Notes: generated by a model from the sequence alone, not told the origin. Shown: positions 9,488 to 21,357, counted from the first letter of the stretch. The stretch is DNA of 64,000 bases from Rhodoferax lacus (GCF_003415675.1 NZ_QFZK01000001.1:434001-498000), one strand, 5' to 3'. Translations and numbers: made by a program.

Positions 9488-9508
9488 GTAGCGGCCAAGT
9501 GCCGCTAC
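9488..9508 (-). other. Perfect stem-loop at the rlmH stop codon
   Basis: Arms GTAGCGGC and GCCGCTAC (8 bp each) flank a 5-nt loop, and the rlmH stop codon lies inside one arm. There is no T-run after it on either strand, so it is not a classic intrinsic terminator. It could stabilise the 3' end of the upstream message or modulate maf translation; that is inference. Confidence 0.4.
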
Positions 9509-9972
9509 TCACGGTGGTAAGGATGGTTGGCGTTGATGGACCAGGCCCGGTACAACTGCTCGATCAACAGCACGCGCGCAAAGGCGTGGGGCAGCGTCAG
9601 GTCGGACAGGCGTATGCGCTCGTGCGCTGCCTGCTTGAAGGCGGGGTCCAGCCCGTCCGGTCCGCCAATCACCAGCGCCACATCGCCGCCGCCGAGTTGC
9701 CAGTCGGTCAGGCGACCGGCCAGCGCCATGGTGGTGAGGTTGCTGCCGCGCTCGTCCAGCACCACGATGCGGGTGCCCTTGGGGATGGCTGCCTCGATGC
9801 GCCCACGCTCCGCGGCATACAGGGCCTCTAACGTCTTGGAGCCGCGCGTCTCGGTCTTGACGGCCTTGAGCTCGACCTTGAGCTCGTGCGGAAAGCGCTT
9901 GGCGTAATCGTCCCAGGCGGTTTGCGCCCAGTCGGGCACGCGCAAGCCAACAGCCACAATCAGCAGCCGCAT
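9505..9972 (-). CDS. rlmH: 23S rRNA (pseudouridine1915-N3)-methyltransferase RlmH
   Basis: 155 residues, exactly the family length. It is a SPOUT methyltransferase: the SAM-binding knot is visible as [10 protein letters not shown] and [20 protein letters not shown] near the C-terminus, with the conserved end NHPYHRE. It methylates pseudouridine 1915 in helix 69 of 23S rRNA. It lies downstream of rsfS (8 nt gap), a pairing that is widely conserved and links ribosome silencing and modification. Confidence 0.98.
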   Translation of the reverse strand: MRLLIVAVGLRVPDWAQTAWDDYAKRFPHELKVELKAVKTETRGSKTLEALYAAERGRIEAAIPKGTRIVVLDERGSNLTTMALAGRLTDWQLGGGDVALVIGGPDGLDPAFKQAAHERIRLSDLTLPHAFARVLLIEQLYRAWSINANHPYHRE

Positions 9973-9980
9973 GGCGGGGC

Positions 9981-10751
9981 TCAGCCCTTGCTTACGGTCT
10001 TCTTGGCAGCGGGCTTGCGCACTTCAGCCTTCTTGGCTGCCACGCGCGCCACGGTCTTGGCCGGTGCCTTGACCACCAGGGTCTTGGCGGCCACCTTGAC
10101 GGCGGGTGCCTTCGCTGCGGGCGACTTGGCTGCGACCTTCTTGGCCGGTGCAACGGGTCCGCGTGTAGAGGTGGACTTGGCGGCTGCCGACTTGGCAGGG
10201 GCGGACTTCACGGCTGCCTTCTTCACCGCAGCGGCCTTGACGGCCTCGTTCTTCTTCACTTGCGCCTTGGACGGGAACACCTCGGCCACGCCCTTCTTGG
10301 CAGCGCTGGACCGCTTCAGGGTGGCGGGTGGCACGCCCTTGGTGACAACGGCCACTTCCTTCTCGGGGGCGGCGGGTTTGGCCGAGCCCAGCTTCAGGCG
10401 CACGGGCTTTTCGCCCCACAGCTCTTCGAGGTGGTAGTACTGGCGGAAGTTGGGTTGCATGATGTGCACCACGGCCTGACCGCAGTCCACGATGATCCAT
10501 TCGCCGTTGGTTTCGCCTTCCACGCGGGGCTTGGGGAAACCGGCTTCGCGCACGGCATCGCGCACGCTGGCGGCCAGGGCCTTGGTCTGGCGGTTGGAGG
10601 TGCCTGATGCAATGATGACCCGTTCAAACAGTGCCGACAGATGCTCGGTGTCAAACACCACGATGTCCTGCGCTTTCACATCTTCGAGGCCATCAACAAT
10701 GGCGCGCTGGAGCTTTTGGGTGTCTTTTTTTACAACGGTAGGTGTGGTCAT
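9981..10751 (-). CDS. rsfS: Ribosomal silencing factor RsfS with a long Lys/Ala-rich tail
   Basis: 256 residues. Residues ~8-115 are a normal RsfS domain ([55 protein letters not shown]), which binds ribosomal protein L14 and blocks subunit joining in starved cells. Family members usually stop at about 105-130 residues. Here about 140 further residues follow, mostly K, A, P, V and S with many AKKA/AAKS-like repeats, resembling histone H1-like basic tails; they are probably disordered. The start overlaps the nadD stop (TGATG). The tail is in the same frame with no stop, so it is part of the gene. Confidence 0.95.
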   Translation of the reverse strand: MTTPTVVKKDTQKLQRAIVDGLEDVKAQDIVVFDTEHLSALFERVIIASGTSNRQTKALAASVRDAVREAGFPKPRVEGETNGEWIIVDCGQAVVHIMQPNFRQYYHLEELWGEKPVRLKLGSAKPAAPEKEVAVVTKGVPPATLKRSSAAKKGVAEVFPSKAQVKKNEAVKAAAVKKAAVKSAPAKSAAAKSTSTRGPVAPAKKVAAKSPAAKAPAVKVAAKTLVVKAPAKTVARVAAKKAEVRKPAAKKTVSKG

Positions 10752-11359
10752 CAGTCAGCTTGGTAAAGGTGGTGTTGGTCAATATAACGCGCAACGGATT
10801 CCAAGACCAGAGCTGAAACACTCTGTCCGCGCGCAGTTCTGTCGCGGACTTCGGTGGCATTCAAGGGGCTTGGGGGCAACTGCAGTCGCTGCAAAGGAAC
10901 GCCTTGCAGCTTGGGCGAATCATCGGCTGAACTGTCAGCCGCATGGGGTTCGGAGCGCGAAGCTACACAAATTATAGCAGCCAGGCCCAGATCCTCGGCC
11001 CGGTGCCAGCTGGCCAGTGCCTTGGCCTGGTCCTCGCCCATGACCAGATAGAGCTGCGCGCCTGGGTATTCGGACTGCAACTCCTGCAGCGTGTCGATGG
11101 TGTAGCTGGGGCCGCTGCGCAGGGTTTCACGCGCGTCCACCTGCGCGCGGTTGACATGGGCAAAGGCCAGGCTGCACATGGCCAGGCGGTGCTCGGCAGC
11201 CGTGAGCGGGCGCTGCTTGTGCCAGGCGTGGCCAGTGGGAACAATGTGCAGCACATCGAGCTGCAGCTGCGCAATCGCAGCCTCTGCCAGCGCCACATGG
11301 GTGCGGTGCGGTGGGTCAAACGCCCCACCAAACAGCCCTACCCGCTTGGGTGCAGTCAT
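10751..11359 (-). CDS. nadD: Nicotinate-nucleotide adenylyltransferase
   Basis: 202 residues from the ATG at 11359; the frame extends upstream but only through hemF, and the nucleotide-binding motif GLFGGAFDPPH sits right after this start as in the family. The usual HxGH element reads HRTH here, a change in the third position. Further family signatures are SYTIDTLQEL and LVMGEDQAKALASWHRAEDL. It makes nicotinic acid adenine dinucleotide from NaMN and ATP in NAD synthesis. It lies between hemF and rsfS in a tight minus-strand series (14 nt gap to hemF, 1 nt overlap with rsfS). Confidence 0.95.
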   Translation of the reverse strand: MTAPKRVGLFGGAFDPPHRTHVALAEAAIAQLQLDVLHIVPTGHAWHKQRPLTAAEHRLAMCSLAFAHVNRAQVDARETLRSGPSYTIDTLQELQSEYPGAQLYLVMGEDQAKALASWHRAEDLGLAAIICVASRSEPHAADSSADDSPKLQGVPLQRLQLPPSPLNATEVRDRTARGQSVSALVLESVARYIDQHHLYQAD

Positions 11360-11373
11360 TGCGTCGGCCGGGC

Positions 11374-12309
11374 TCAGACCCAATCCCGGCGCGGCAGGAA
11401 GTCGGTATACAGCGCAGCTTCCGGTGTACCCGCCTCGGGCACATTCTGGTACGACCAGCTGGCGTGCGGTGGCATGGACAAAAGAATGGATTCGGTGCGC
11501 CCGCCCGACTGCAGACCGAAGTGCGTGCCCCGGTCCCACACCAGATTGAACTCCACATAACGGCCGCGCCGGTAAAGTTGGAACGCCCGCTCGCGCTCGC
11601 CATAGGCTGTGTGTTTGCGCCGCTCTACGATGGGCAGATAGGCCGCCAGAAACGCATCACCCACGGCCTGCAGCATGCCAAAGCTGCGCTCCTGACCCAG
11701 CTCGGAAAAGTCGTCAAAGAACACACCACCCACACCGCGCGCTTCGTTGCGGTGTTTGAGGAAGAAGTAGTCGTCGCACCAGGTCTTGAAGCGCGGGTAT
11801 TTGTCGGCACCAAAGGGCGCGAGCGCATCTTTGCAGACCTGGTGGAAGTGCTTGGCGTCTTCCTCAAAACCATAGAACGGCGTCAGGTCCATGCCGCCAC
11901 CAAACCAGCACACCTCGCTGCCATCCGGCGCCTTGGCTGCCAGCATGCGCACGTTCATGTGCACCGTAGGCACATAGGGGTTGCGCGGGTGGAACACCAG
12001 TGACACGCCCATGGCCTCAAACGGCGCACCCGAGAGTTCGGGGCGGTGCTGGGTGGCACTGGGCGGCAGTCTGGGGCCGCGCACATGGGAGAAGCCGCAA
12101 CCGGCCCGCTCGAATACCGGGCCGCCTTCTGTTATTTTGGTGATGCCGTTGCCCTGCAGCATCTCGCCCGCGGGCTTCTCCCAGGCGTCCACCAAAAAGC
12201 TGCCTCCATCCACCGCCGCAATCGCATCGGTGATGCGGGTCTGCAGGCCGACCAGGTAGGCACGTACGGTGGCGGGTGAAAAAGGCTGGGGTGCGGTAGT
12301 GGTGTTCAT
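11374..12309 (-). CDS. hemF: Oxygen-dependent coproporphyrinogen III oxidase
   Basis: 311 residues, the normal HemF length. Diagnostic segments are [60 protein letters not shown], and [34 protein letters not shown] (given in parts). It converts coproporphyrinogen III to protoporphyrinogen IX using O2 in the cytosol, so the organism can make haem aerobically. Its ATG overlaps the stop of the upstream acyltransferase gene in an ATGA arrangement, implying coupling. Confidence 0.97.
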   Translation of the reverse strand: MNTTTAPQPFSPATVRAYLVGLQTRITDAIAAVDGGSFLVDAWEKPAGEMLQGNGITKITEGGPVFERAGCGFSHVRGPRLPPSATQHRPELSGAPFEAMGVSLVFHPRNPYVPTVHMNVRMLAAKAPDGSEVCWFGGGMDLTPFYGFEEDAKHFHQVCKDALAPFGADKYPRFKTWCDDYFFLKHRNEARGVGGVFFDDFSELGQERSFGMLQAVGDAFLAAYLPIVERRKHTAYGERERAFQLYRRGRYVEFNLVWDRGTHFGLQSGGRTESILLSMPPHASWSYQNVPEAGTPEAALYTDFLPRRDWV

Positions 12310-12920
12310 TTTTCAATTATCTGTATGGGCGCAGCCAGTGCGGGATGCTTGCCGCTCGCCCCTTGCAAGGCTGTGGCAATGCGCTGCATGTCGACCGCCA
12401 CATCGCCTGTGAGCGCGAAGTAGTGCGTGATTTCAATCGTCTTTGCTGCGTAATTCACGGTGCAGACGCCCAGCGGCACATTGGCACCGTTAGCCACCTG
12501 GTAGAAGCCACTGCGCCACCCAGCGGTCCACTTGCGTGTGCCCTCGGGCGCCAGCGCCAACCAGAAGAAACTGTCACTGGCCCGGCATTGCTCCAGTGTG
12601 CGCACCATGTCACCCACCACGCCACGCGGGCTGTCGCGCAGAATAGGCACGCCACCTATCCAGCGCAGCCAGCGCCCGGCCAGCGGAATGTTGAAGAGCG
12701 ATGCCTTGCCCCAGAACTTCATGGGAAAACCCGCAGCCCACTTGGCCAGCACCATGTACAAAAAGTCCCAGTTGCTGGTATGTGGGTAGACCACCATCAC
12801 GCCTTGGCGCGCAGGCAGGCCATCCATGCGGAACTGCCAACCCAGCAGGGCCAGCAGCCCGCGTGCCAGGGCGCTGCCCCGCACCGGCACGGCCAGGGGC
12901 CGGGGAAAGTCATCTGCCAT
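12306..12920 (-). CDS. 1-acyl-glycerol-3-phosphate acyltransferase-like protein
   Basis: 204 residues from the ATG at 12920; an earlier start would add 35 residues without family resemblance. It resembles the PlsC/LPLAT superfamily: a YPHTSNWDF segment in place of the HxxxxD box (H and D kept with spacing HTSNWD), a GGVPILRD motif, and ALAPEGTRK (the EGTR block). It is shorter than PlsC itself and belongs to the group annotated as glycerol acyltransferase. It likely transfers an acyl chain at the inner membrane, though substrate is uncertain. It sits between purD and hemF and is coupled to hemF by an ATGA overlap. Confidence 0.85.
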   Translation of the reverse strand: MADDFPRPLAVPVRGSALARGLLALLGWQFRMDGLPARQGVMVVYPHTSNWDFLYMVLAKWAAGFPMKFWGKASLFNIPLAGRWLRWIGGVPILRDSPRGVVGDMVRTLEQCRASDSFFWLALAPEGTRKWTAGWRSGFYQVANGANVPLGVCTVNYAAKTIEITHYFALTGDVAVDMQRIATALQGASGKHPALAAPIQIIEK

Positions 12921-12972
12921 TGCAGGGCTCGGAAACGGCACGCATGGTTCAGTGCAATGGCAGCCCGGCCAC

Positions 12973-14265
12973 TCAGGGCTTGATCGCCCGAAAGCCGATG
13001 TCGGTGCGGTACTGCATGCCATCAAAGTGAATGCCCTTGATGACCTGGTAGGCCTTTTGCTGCGCCAGGCGCACGCTGTCGGCCAGCGCAGTCACGCACA
13101 ACACGCGCCCGCCCGAGGTCTGCAAGGCATCGCCCTGCAGCACGGTACCCGCGTGGAACACGGCGCTGTCATCGGTGTGCGCCGGAATGCCGGTGATGGC
13201 ATCACCCTTGCGGGGCGACATGGGGTAACCCGGTGCGGCCAGCACCACGCCGAGTGCTGCGCGGCGGTCCCACTGCAGTTCGATACCGTCGAGCTTGCCG
13301 TGCGGGCCCGGCTCGGTGGCGGCCCACAGCACATCCACCAGGTCGGTCTTCAGACGCATCATGATGGGCTGGGTTTCCGGGTCGCCCATGCGGCAGTTGA
13401 ATTCCAGCGTCTTGGCGTGGCCTTGTGCGTCAATCATCAGCCCGGCATACAAAAAGCCGGTGAAGGGAATGCCGTCCTTCTCCATGCCCTTGATGGTGGG
13501 AAGAATCACCTCGCGCATGGCACGGGCATGCACTTCGGGTGTGACCACCGGTGCAGGGGAATAGGCACCCATGCCGCCGGTGTTGGGGCCCTGGTCGCCA
13601 TCCTGCAGGCGCTTGTGGTCCTGGCTGGTGGCCAGGGCCAATACGTTCTTGCCGTCGCACATGACGATGAAGCTGGCTTCTTCGCCTTCCAGAAACTCTT
13701 CGATCACCACCCGCGCGCCACCCTCGTTGTGCGTCACACCCAGGGTGTTGTCCACCAGCATGAAGTCAATCGCGTCGTGTGCTTCCTGCGCGTTCATGGC
13801 CACGACCACGCCCTTGCCGGCAGCCAGGCCGTCGGCCTTGACCACGGTGGGCGCGCCCATCTTGTTCACGTAGGCGTGGGCCGCCACCGGGTCCGAGAAG
13901 GTGGCGTATTCGGCGGTGGGAATGCCGTGGCGGCGCATGAAGGCCTTGGAGAAAGCCTTGGAGCTTTCCAGTTGTGCAGCGGCCTTTGTGGGGCCAAAGA
14001 TGCGCATGCCGTGGGCACGGAACTCATCCACCACACCGGCGGCCAAGGGGCCTTCCGGGCCGACCACTGTCATGGCGATCTTGTTGGCTTGGGCCCAGGC
14101 GCGCAGTTCCACGATGTCGGTGATGGGCAGGTTTTGCATGCGCGCATCCAGGGCCGTGCCGCCATTGCCAGGGGCCACAAACACCATCTGCACCTTGGGC
14201 GACTGTGCAATCTTCCAGGCCAGCGCGTGCTCGCGTCCGCCGCCGCCAATAACCAGTATTTTCAT
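12973..14265 (-). CDS. purD: Phosphoribosylamine-glycine ligase
   Basis: 430 residues from the ATG at 14265, which places MKILVIGGGGREHALAWK at the very N-terminus as in the family; a GTG 12 nt upstream is an alternative. ATP-grasp signatures include VVKADGLAAGKGVVVA, EEFLEGEEASFIVMCDG and QDHKRLQDGDQGPNTGGMGAYSP (in parts) and the metal-site FNCRMGDPETQ. It carries out the second step of purine synthesis. It follows the YebC-family gene with a 8 nt gap. Confidence 0.97.
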   Translation of the reverse strand: MKILVIGGGGREHALAWKIAQSPKVQMVFVAPGNGGTALDARMQNLPITDIVELRAWAQANKIAMTVVGPEGPLAAGVVDEFRAHGMRIFGPTKAAAQLESSKAFSKAFMRRHGIPTAEYATFSDPVAAHAYVNKMGAPTVVKADGLAAGKGVVVAMNAQEAHDAIDFMLVDNTLGVTHNEGGARVVIEEFLEGEEASFIVMCDGKNVLALATSQDHKRLQDGDQGPNTGGMGAYSPAPVVTPEVHARAMREVILPTIKGMEKDGIPFTGFLYAGLMIDAQGHAKTLEFNCRMGDPETQPIMMRLKTDLVDVLWAATEPGPHGKLDGIELQWDRRAALGVVLAAPGYPMSPRKGDAITGIPAHTDDSAVFHAGTVLQGDALQTSGGRVLCVTALADSVRLAQQKAYQVIKGIHFDGMQYRTDIGFRAIKP

Positions 14266-14273
14266 TTGAGGGC

Positions 14274-14993
14274 TCACAGTGCAGCGTTGTGGTAAACCTC
14301 CTGGACATCGTCCAGGTCTTCCAGCACATCCAGCAGCTTTTGCATGCGCTCGGCGTCTTCCGCGCTGAGCTCCACGGTGTTTTCGGGGCGCATGGTGACA
14401 CCGGCCACGGCAGCTACGAGCCCTGCCGCATCTAGCGCGGCCTTGACGGCTTCAAAGTCGGTCACGGCGGTGATCACCTCTACAGCACCGTCGTCATCGG
14501 TGATGACATCGTCGGCACCGGCATCCAGGGCCACTTCCATGATCTTGTCTTCATCGCTGCCCGGCGCGTAAATCAGCTGGCCGCAATGTTTGAACTGGAA
14601 CACAACCGAGCCTTCTGTGCCCATGTTGCCGCCATTGCGGTTAAAGGCGTAACGCACCTCGGCCACAGTGCGCACGCGGTTGTCGGTCATGGTGTCGAGC
14701 AGGATGGCTGCACCGCCAATGCCATAGCCTTCGTAGCGGATTTCTTCGTAGTTCACGCCCTCGGCATTGCCGGTGGCTTTGTCGATGTTGTATTTAATGC
14801 GGTCGGCCGGCATATTGGCGGCCTTGGCCTTTTCAACGGCCAGGCGCAGACGCGGGTTGATGCCCAGGTCGCCTCCACCGGCGCGGGCTGCCACGGTGAT
14901 TTCACGGATGATGCGTGTCCAAATCTTGCCCCGCTTTTCGTCCTGACGGCCCTTGCGGTGCTGAATATTGGCCCATTTACTGTGTCCTGCCAC
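14274..14993 (-). CDS. YebC/PmpR-family regulator
   Basis: 239 residues with a GTG start at 14993 giving the invariant [15 protein letters not shown] beginning. The three-domain TACO1/YebC layout is complete: acidic middle part, [12 protein letters not shown], and the C-terminal block [31 protein letters not shown] (in parts). YebC proteins have been described as transcription regulators and more recently as helpers for translation through proline stretches. It is first in the minus-strand series with purD, and divergent from the HerA-like gene. Confidence 0.96.
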   Translation of the reverse strand: MAGHSKWANIQHRKGRQDEKRGKIWTRIIREITVAARAGGGDLGINPRLRLAVEKAKAANMPADRIKYNIDKATGNAEGVNYEEIRYEGYGIGGAAILLDTMTDNRVRTVAEVRYAFNRNGGNMGTEGSVVFQFKHCGQLIYAPGSDEDKIMEVALDAGADDVITDDDGAVEVITAVTDFEAVKAALDAAGLVAAVAGVTMRPENTVELSAEDAERMQKLLDVLEDLDDVQEVYHNAAL

Positions 14994-15049
14994 GCGAAAT
15001 CCTTTAAAAATTCGTTACGCTTATGTGGATTGTACTTTTCAGGATCACC

Positions 15050-16639
<1,590 letters not shown>

Positions 16640-16696
16640 TTCTGCAATACCAGGCCGCAACACCCACCCAATATCTCTTCAGGAAAGAACCACACC

Positions 16697-17346
<650 letters not shown>

Positions 17347-17350
<4 letters not shown>

Positions 17351-17844
17351 TGAACTTGCTCGACAAAGACCTGCAACGCTTGGCGCTGCAAGAGCAACTG
17401 CTAGTGCTGGAGCGCTTTGACGAGGCCACGGCCTGGGAGCTGGGGCTTTCCATCAAGGCGTTGTGTGAGGCGCGCAAACAGGCCCTCACCATCGAGATCC
17501 GCCGCGCCAAGGAAACCCTGTTCTTCTACGCCATGCCGGGCACCACGCCCAACAATGCGGAGTGGGCACGGCGCAAGCGCAACACGGTGGACTTGTTGCA
17601 GCGCAGCTCCTATTCCGTAGGGCTGGCGCATCAGAAGGACAACAGTTCCTTGCCACAAAAGACCGGCGTGGCCTTGGCTGATTTCGCCGAGCACGGTGGC
17701 AGTTTCCCCATCCGCGTGAAGGGTGTGGGGTGTGTGGGAACGGTCACTGTTTCCGGCGTGCCGCAGCGGGAGGATCACGCGATTGTGGTTGAGGCGCTGG
17801 CTGCGCTTTGTGGGGTGCCGTTGGCGGATGTGGCTTTGGATTAG
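17347..17844 (+). CDS. UPF0303 family protein (HbpS-like fold)
   Basis: 165 residues, matching the UPF0303/DUF336-like group (YbcJ-type, sometimes labelled haem-degrading domain). Visible features are [15 protein letters not shown], then [30 protein letters not shown] (in parts), and the conserved [25 protein letters not shown] block typical of the family. Biochemical function is not settled. It is translationally coupled to upp; downstream is the palindromic element and convergent relA. Confidence 0.88.
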
Positions 17845-17907
17845 TTTGTTCTTGCTTTCAGCTTTTGTTTGATTGGCTGCGTTTTTCCCTGCGGGGCTTT
17901 TGTAGGC

Positions 17908-18183
17908 CCCCCTATCCCCCCCCGCCCCTTTCGCCCCCGCCGGGGCGAAAGGGGCGCCAAGACGGACAGCCGATTTGGTTGCGTCGCGCCGACTACGGAA
18001 TTACGAGCGCAATGTTGCCACCGCTGTTTGCTGGCTTAAAGCTCACGCCTAAAGTTCCGAGCGCCGGAGGCGTTAGTCAAACGACACGCCGGTAAGGCCG
18101 TAGCCGAAGCGAGGCAACCAAATCGGCTGTCCGCATTAGGCACCCCTTACCCCGACGGGGGGTCAGGGGCGGGGGGATGGGGG
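17908..18183. repeat. Nested palindromic intergenic element
   Basis: A ~276-bp non-coding element in the 351-bp gap between convergent genes. From outside to inside: (a) C-rich arm near 17908-17929 matching a G-rich arm near 18165-18183; (b) a perfect 15-bp stem at 17923-17937/17942-17956 with a 4-nt loop, mirrored by an imperfect hairpin near 18141-18170; (c) a perfect 20-bp inverted repeat at 17963-17982/18114-18133 that continues inward for ~20 further bases with about 4 mismatches; (d) a central loop holding a small ACGCCT/AGGCGT hairpin. The symmetric order suggests a REP/REPIN- or MITE-like element. No open frame of note lies in it. It may also terminate both flanking genes. Confidence 0.75.
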
Positions 18184-18195
18184 AGTTAAAAAAAC

Positions 18196-20442
18196 TTACC
18201 TGCGACGCGCAGAACGAACCCCCGGCAACTCACCAACCACCCCCAACACCCGGGCCAAGCGGCCAGACTCCGAAACCTCCACCGTAAACGTCATCCACGC
18301 AGTGCCCTTGATCGACTGCGTCTGCACCCCGATCACATTCATCTTCTCCTTGGTAAACACCTCGGAGATATCGCGCAGCAGGCCCTGCCGGTCATTGGCC
18401 TGAATGGCCACATCCACAGGGTAGACGCTGCTGTCCTTGCCCGGTGCAGAGCCCCAGGCCACATCAATGCAGCGGTCGCCGCTGCGCTGAATCATGTTGC
18501 GCAGGTTGGTGCAGTCCGAGCGGTGCACGGCCACACCCTTGCCGCGGGTGACAAAGCCGGTGATCAGGTCAGGCGGTGCGGGCTTGCAGCAGTTGGCCAA
18601 TTGCGTCATCAGCGAATCCACGCCCACCACCAGCACGCCGCCCTTGCCGTGGCCGGCGGCGCTGGGTTTTTTGAGCAGAGGCGCCTCAAACTGGTCAGCC
18701 ACCGGTTCGGGCGGCCGCAGCACAATTTCAATATTGCGCAGCGAGAACTCGTCCTTGCCCACCACCTCAAACAATTCATCGGCCGAGTTGAAGCCGAGCT
18801 GCGAAGCCAGATCGTCGAGTTTGACGGAGGTCTTGCCTTCACGCTGCAGCAGCTTCTCTACGGCCTCGCGGCCCAAGGCCCGCGTCTCACCCATGGCCAG
18901 CACGTTGAACCAGGCGCGTACCTTGGCGCGCGCCCGGTGACTGGCCAGAAAGCCCAGCTCGGGGTTGAGCCAGTCACGCGAGGGGCCGCCCTCCTTGACT
19001 GTGGTGACTTCCACGGTCTGGCCGTTCTTCAAGGGCGTGTTGAGCGGCACCATGTGGCCGTCGATCCTGGCACCACGGCAGCGGTGTCCCAGGCTGGTGT
19101 GCACGCTGTAGGCAAAGTCCACGGCAGTGGCGCCTTGGGGCAGTTCCACTACGGCAGCGTCCGGGGTCAGTACATAGATGCGGTCATCCAGCACCGGCGC
19201 GTCATGGGACTGCGCGCCCTCACCCGCATGCGCACCCGAGAGGTCTCGCTCCCAGGCCAGCAGTTGGCGCAGCACCGCGATCTTGGCGTCGTACTCACTG
19301 CTGGCCGACACACCGGCATAGCCCTTGGTGCCCGCTTCCTTGTAGGCCCAGTGGGCGGCCACGCCGTGCTCGGCGTGGTCGTGCATGGCCTGGGTGCGCA
19401 GTTGCACTTCGATGGGCTTGCCGCTTTGGTCGCGCACCACGGTGTGCAGTGACTGGTAACCGTTGGCCTTGGGCTTGGCAATGTAGTCGTCAAACTCGTC
19501 GGCAATCGGCGCAAAGTGGCTATGCACCCAAGCCAGGGCCGCGTAGCAATCGGGCACGCTGGGCACCACGATGCGCAGGGCGCGTACGTCGTATACATGG
19601 GCAAAGTCCAGCGACTTGCCTCGCATCTTCTTGACGATGCTGTAGATGTGCTTGGGCCTGCCCTGCACCTTTGCCTGGATACCCTGCGCGGCCAGGTCGT
19701 CTGCCAGCTGCTGGCGCAGCGCTTCCATGGAGGCCTCGCGCTCGGTGCGTTTTTCATCCAGCAGTTTGGCAATCTGGCGGTAGGTGTCGGGCTCCAGAAA
19801 GCGGAAGGACAGGTCCTCGAGTTCCCACTTGATTTCCCATATGCCCAGGCGGTTGGCCAAGGGCGCAAATACCTGCAGCGATTCCTTGGCCAGGCCGGCC
19901 GGCACGGGCAACTTGGTGGCAGCAAAGAAACGCAGCGTCTGCAAGCGGGACGCCAGGCGCAGCATGACCACACGCAGGTCGCGCGAGAAGGCCAGCAGCA
20001 TCTTGCGCACGCTCTCGGTTTGCGCTGCCGCTGTCTGGGCCATGGGCGCATTGCCGCCCGCATGCGAAGCCGAGTTCTGCGCCACGCGCGCCATGCGTTG
20101 CACCCGCACCAGCTTGGTGGTCTCCAGGGCCAGGTTGGCAAAACTGGCACCAAAGGCCTTGGTGATGACTTCTTGGGGCTTGTTCAGGTGGTCGCAGGCA
20201 TACACCAGGTAGCAGGCGGCCTGCATGGCTTCGGAGCCGCCTATGTTCTTGAGGATCAGGGCCACGGCATCGGCGTGGGCGAGGATGTTCTCGCCCGTGT
20301 CCAGGGTTTCGCTGGTGAGCAGCGGCTCGGCAAAGGCGCGGGCACGCGACAACGCACCGGCCTGCTCGGGCAGGCCTTGGGCGGTGATGGCCAGCACCGG
20401 AGGCGGGGCCAGGCTGCCGTTTTCGGCAGAGTTGCTTTTCAT
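18196..20442 (-). CDS. relA: (p)ppGpp synthetase RelA (monofunctional type)
   Basis: 748 residues, standard long-RSH length. The N-terminal hydrolase-like domain (residues ~30-200) lacks the HD metal motif: where bifunctional enzymes have LLHDxxED it reads YACDHLNK. The synthetase domain (~230-350) contains GRPKHIYSIVKKM and NGYQSLHTVV and has EFDD, the EXDD motif of synthetase-only RelA rather than the RXKD of SpoT-type enzymes. TGS (~415-475), a zinc-finger-like CCKP region and a C-terminal ACT domain (~670-745) complete it. It makes (p)ppGpp on ribosomes with uncharged tRNA. The alpha/beta hydrolase gene lies 27 nt upstream on the same strand. Confidence 0.95.
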   Translation of the reverse strand: MKSNSAENGSLAPPPVLAITAQGLPEQAGALSRARAFAEPLLTSETLDTGENILAHADAVALILKNIGGSEAMQAACYLVYACDHLNKPQEVITKAFGASFANLALETTKLVRVQRMARVAQNSASHAGGNAPMAQTAAAQTESVRKMLLAFSRDLRVVMLRLASRLQTLRFFAATKLPVPAGLAKESLQVFAPLANRLGIWEIKWELEDLSFRFLEPDTYRQIAKLLDEKRTEREASMEALRQQLADDLAAQGIQAKVQGRPKHIYSIVKKMRGKSLDFAHVYDVRALRIVVPSVPDCYAALAWVHSHFAPIADEFDDYIAKPKANGYQSLHTVVRDQSGKPIEVQLRTQAMHDHAEHGVAAHWAYKEAGTKGYAGVSASSEYDAKIAVLRQLLAWERDLSGAHAGEGAQSHDAPVLDDRIYVLTPDAAVVELPQGATAVDFAYSVHTSLGHRCRGARIDGHMVPLNTPLKNGQTVEVTTVKEGGPSRDWLNPELGFLASHRARAKVRAWFNVLAMGETRALGREAVEKLLQREGKTSVKLDDLASQLGFNSADELFEVVGKDEFSLRNIEIVLRPPEPVADQFEAPLLKKPSAAGHGKGGVLVVGVDSLMTQLANCCKPAPPDLITGFVTRGKGVAVHRSDCTNLRNMIQRSGDRCIDVAWGSAPGKDSSVYPVDVAIQANDRQGLLRDISEVFTKEKMNVIGVQTQSIKGTAWMTFTVEVSESGRLARVLGVVGELPGVRSARRR

Positions 20443-20469
20443 GGGAAGACCTGCAGAAGGGTTGCGCGT

Positions 20470-21357
20470 TCAGCCCAGCAAGAAGGAGGCCACAGTGTCC
20501 ACCTGGTCATCTGCCACCAAGGTGGGTGCATGGCCCACGCCCTCAAAGCTCACCAGCCTGGCCTTGGGGCCGCGTTGCGTCATCTGCTCTGCGGTCTGAA
20601 TGGAAAGCAAATCCGAGTCCGCACCACGCACCACCAGGGTTTGTGCGGTGATGGCGTCATACAGGCCCCACAACGCTGCCTCGCCTGCGGCTGCAGCGTC
20701 TTGTTCAAGCGACTGAAAGGCCAAGGCGATGGTCGGGTCGTAATGCAGTCGCACACCACCTTGCGGGTCAGGCTTGACCATGTGGCGGGACAGTTCCATC
20801 CACTGCTCCGGCGTGTGCGGACCAAAGCTGCTGGCAATGACGCGCAGCGAATCGGCCGCCTGTTGTAGAGAGTCAAAGTGCATGTGCTTGGCCAGATAGC
20901 TGCCTATGCGCACCAGGGAGGCCCACTCCAGCACCGGCCCCACGTCGTTGAGTACCAGGCGGCGTACTTCAGCACCCACCGCCTTCGCATGGACGCACAC
21001 GGCCATGCCGATCAGGCCGCCCATGCTGGTGCCCACCCAGTCCAGGGTTTGGGGCTTGAGATGCGCCAGCAGCGCCAGCATGTCGGCGGCATAGGTGGGC
21101 ACGGCATAGGCCTTGGCGTCTTGCAGCCAGTCGCTCATGCCGCGGCCTGCCACATCGGGACACACCACACGAATCGGACCGGGCGCTCGCGCAAGCAATG
21201 CACGGGCCAGCACATCGAAGTCCCGTCCCTGGCGCGTCAGACCGTGCACGCAAACCACGGTGTGCGCAGCAGTGGCGTCACCCCACTGCCAGTAGGCCAT
21301 GCGGTGACCGCCAGCCGCATCGGGGCAGTTCACAAAGTTCAGCGTCGGGTCAGCCAT
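20470..21357 (-). CDS. Alpha/beta hydrolase
   Basis: 295 residues of the alpha/beta hydrolase fold. The nucleophile elbow GTSMGG (Ser near residue 111), the oxyanion VHGLTRQGRDF segment, an acid in VVRGADSDLLS and the catalytic His in GVGHAPTL are all in place. No signal peptide, so cytosolic. Substrate unknown; the general form is like esterases or dehalogenase-type hydrolases. It lies upstream of relA, probably cotranscribed, and is divergent from bdhA with a 69-bp shared upstream region. Confidence 0.9.
   Translation of the reverse strand: MADPTLNFVNCPDAAGGHRMAYWQWGDATAAHTVVCVHGLTRQGRDFDVLARALLARAPGPIRVVCPDVAGRGMSDWLQDAKAYAVPTYAADMLALLAHLKPQTLDWVGTSMGGLIGMAVCVHAKAVGAEVRRLVLNDVGPVLEWASLVRIGSYLAKHMHFDSLQQAADSLRVIASSFGPHTPEQWMELSRHMVKPDPQGGVRLHYDPTIALAFQSLEQDAAAAGEAALWGLYDAITAQTLVVRGADSDLLSIQTAEQMTQRGPKARLVSFEGVGHAPTLVADDQVDTVASFLLG

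Noticed and set aside
10751-11359. NadD as a broken gene because HxGH reads HRTH
   Set aside because: All other motifs and length are normal and related betaproteobacterial enzymes vary at this position to my knowledge; likely functional.
12826-14295. Plus-strand frame (489 codons) opposite purD
   Set aside because: purD is intact with all ATP-grasp motifs; the frame has no recognisable domain.
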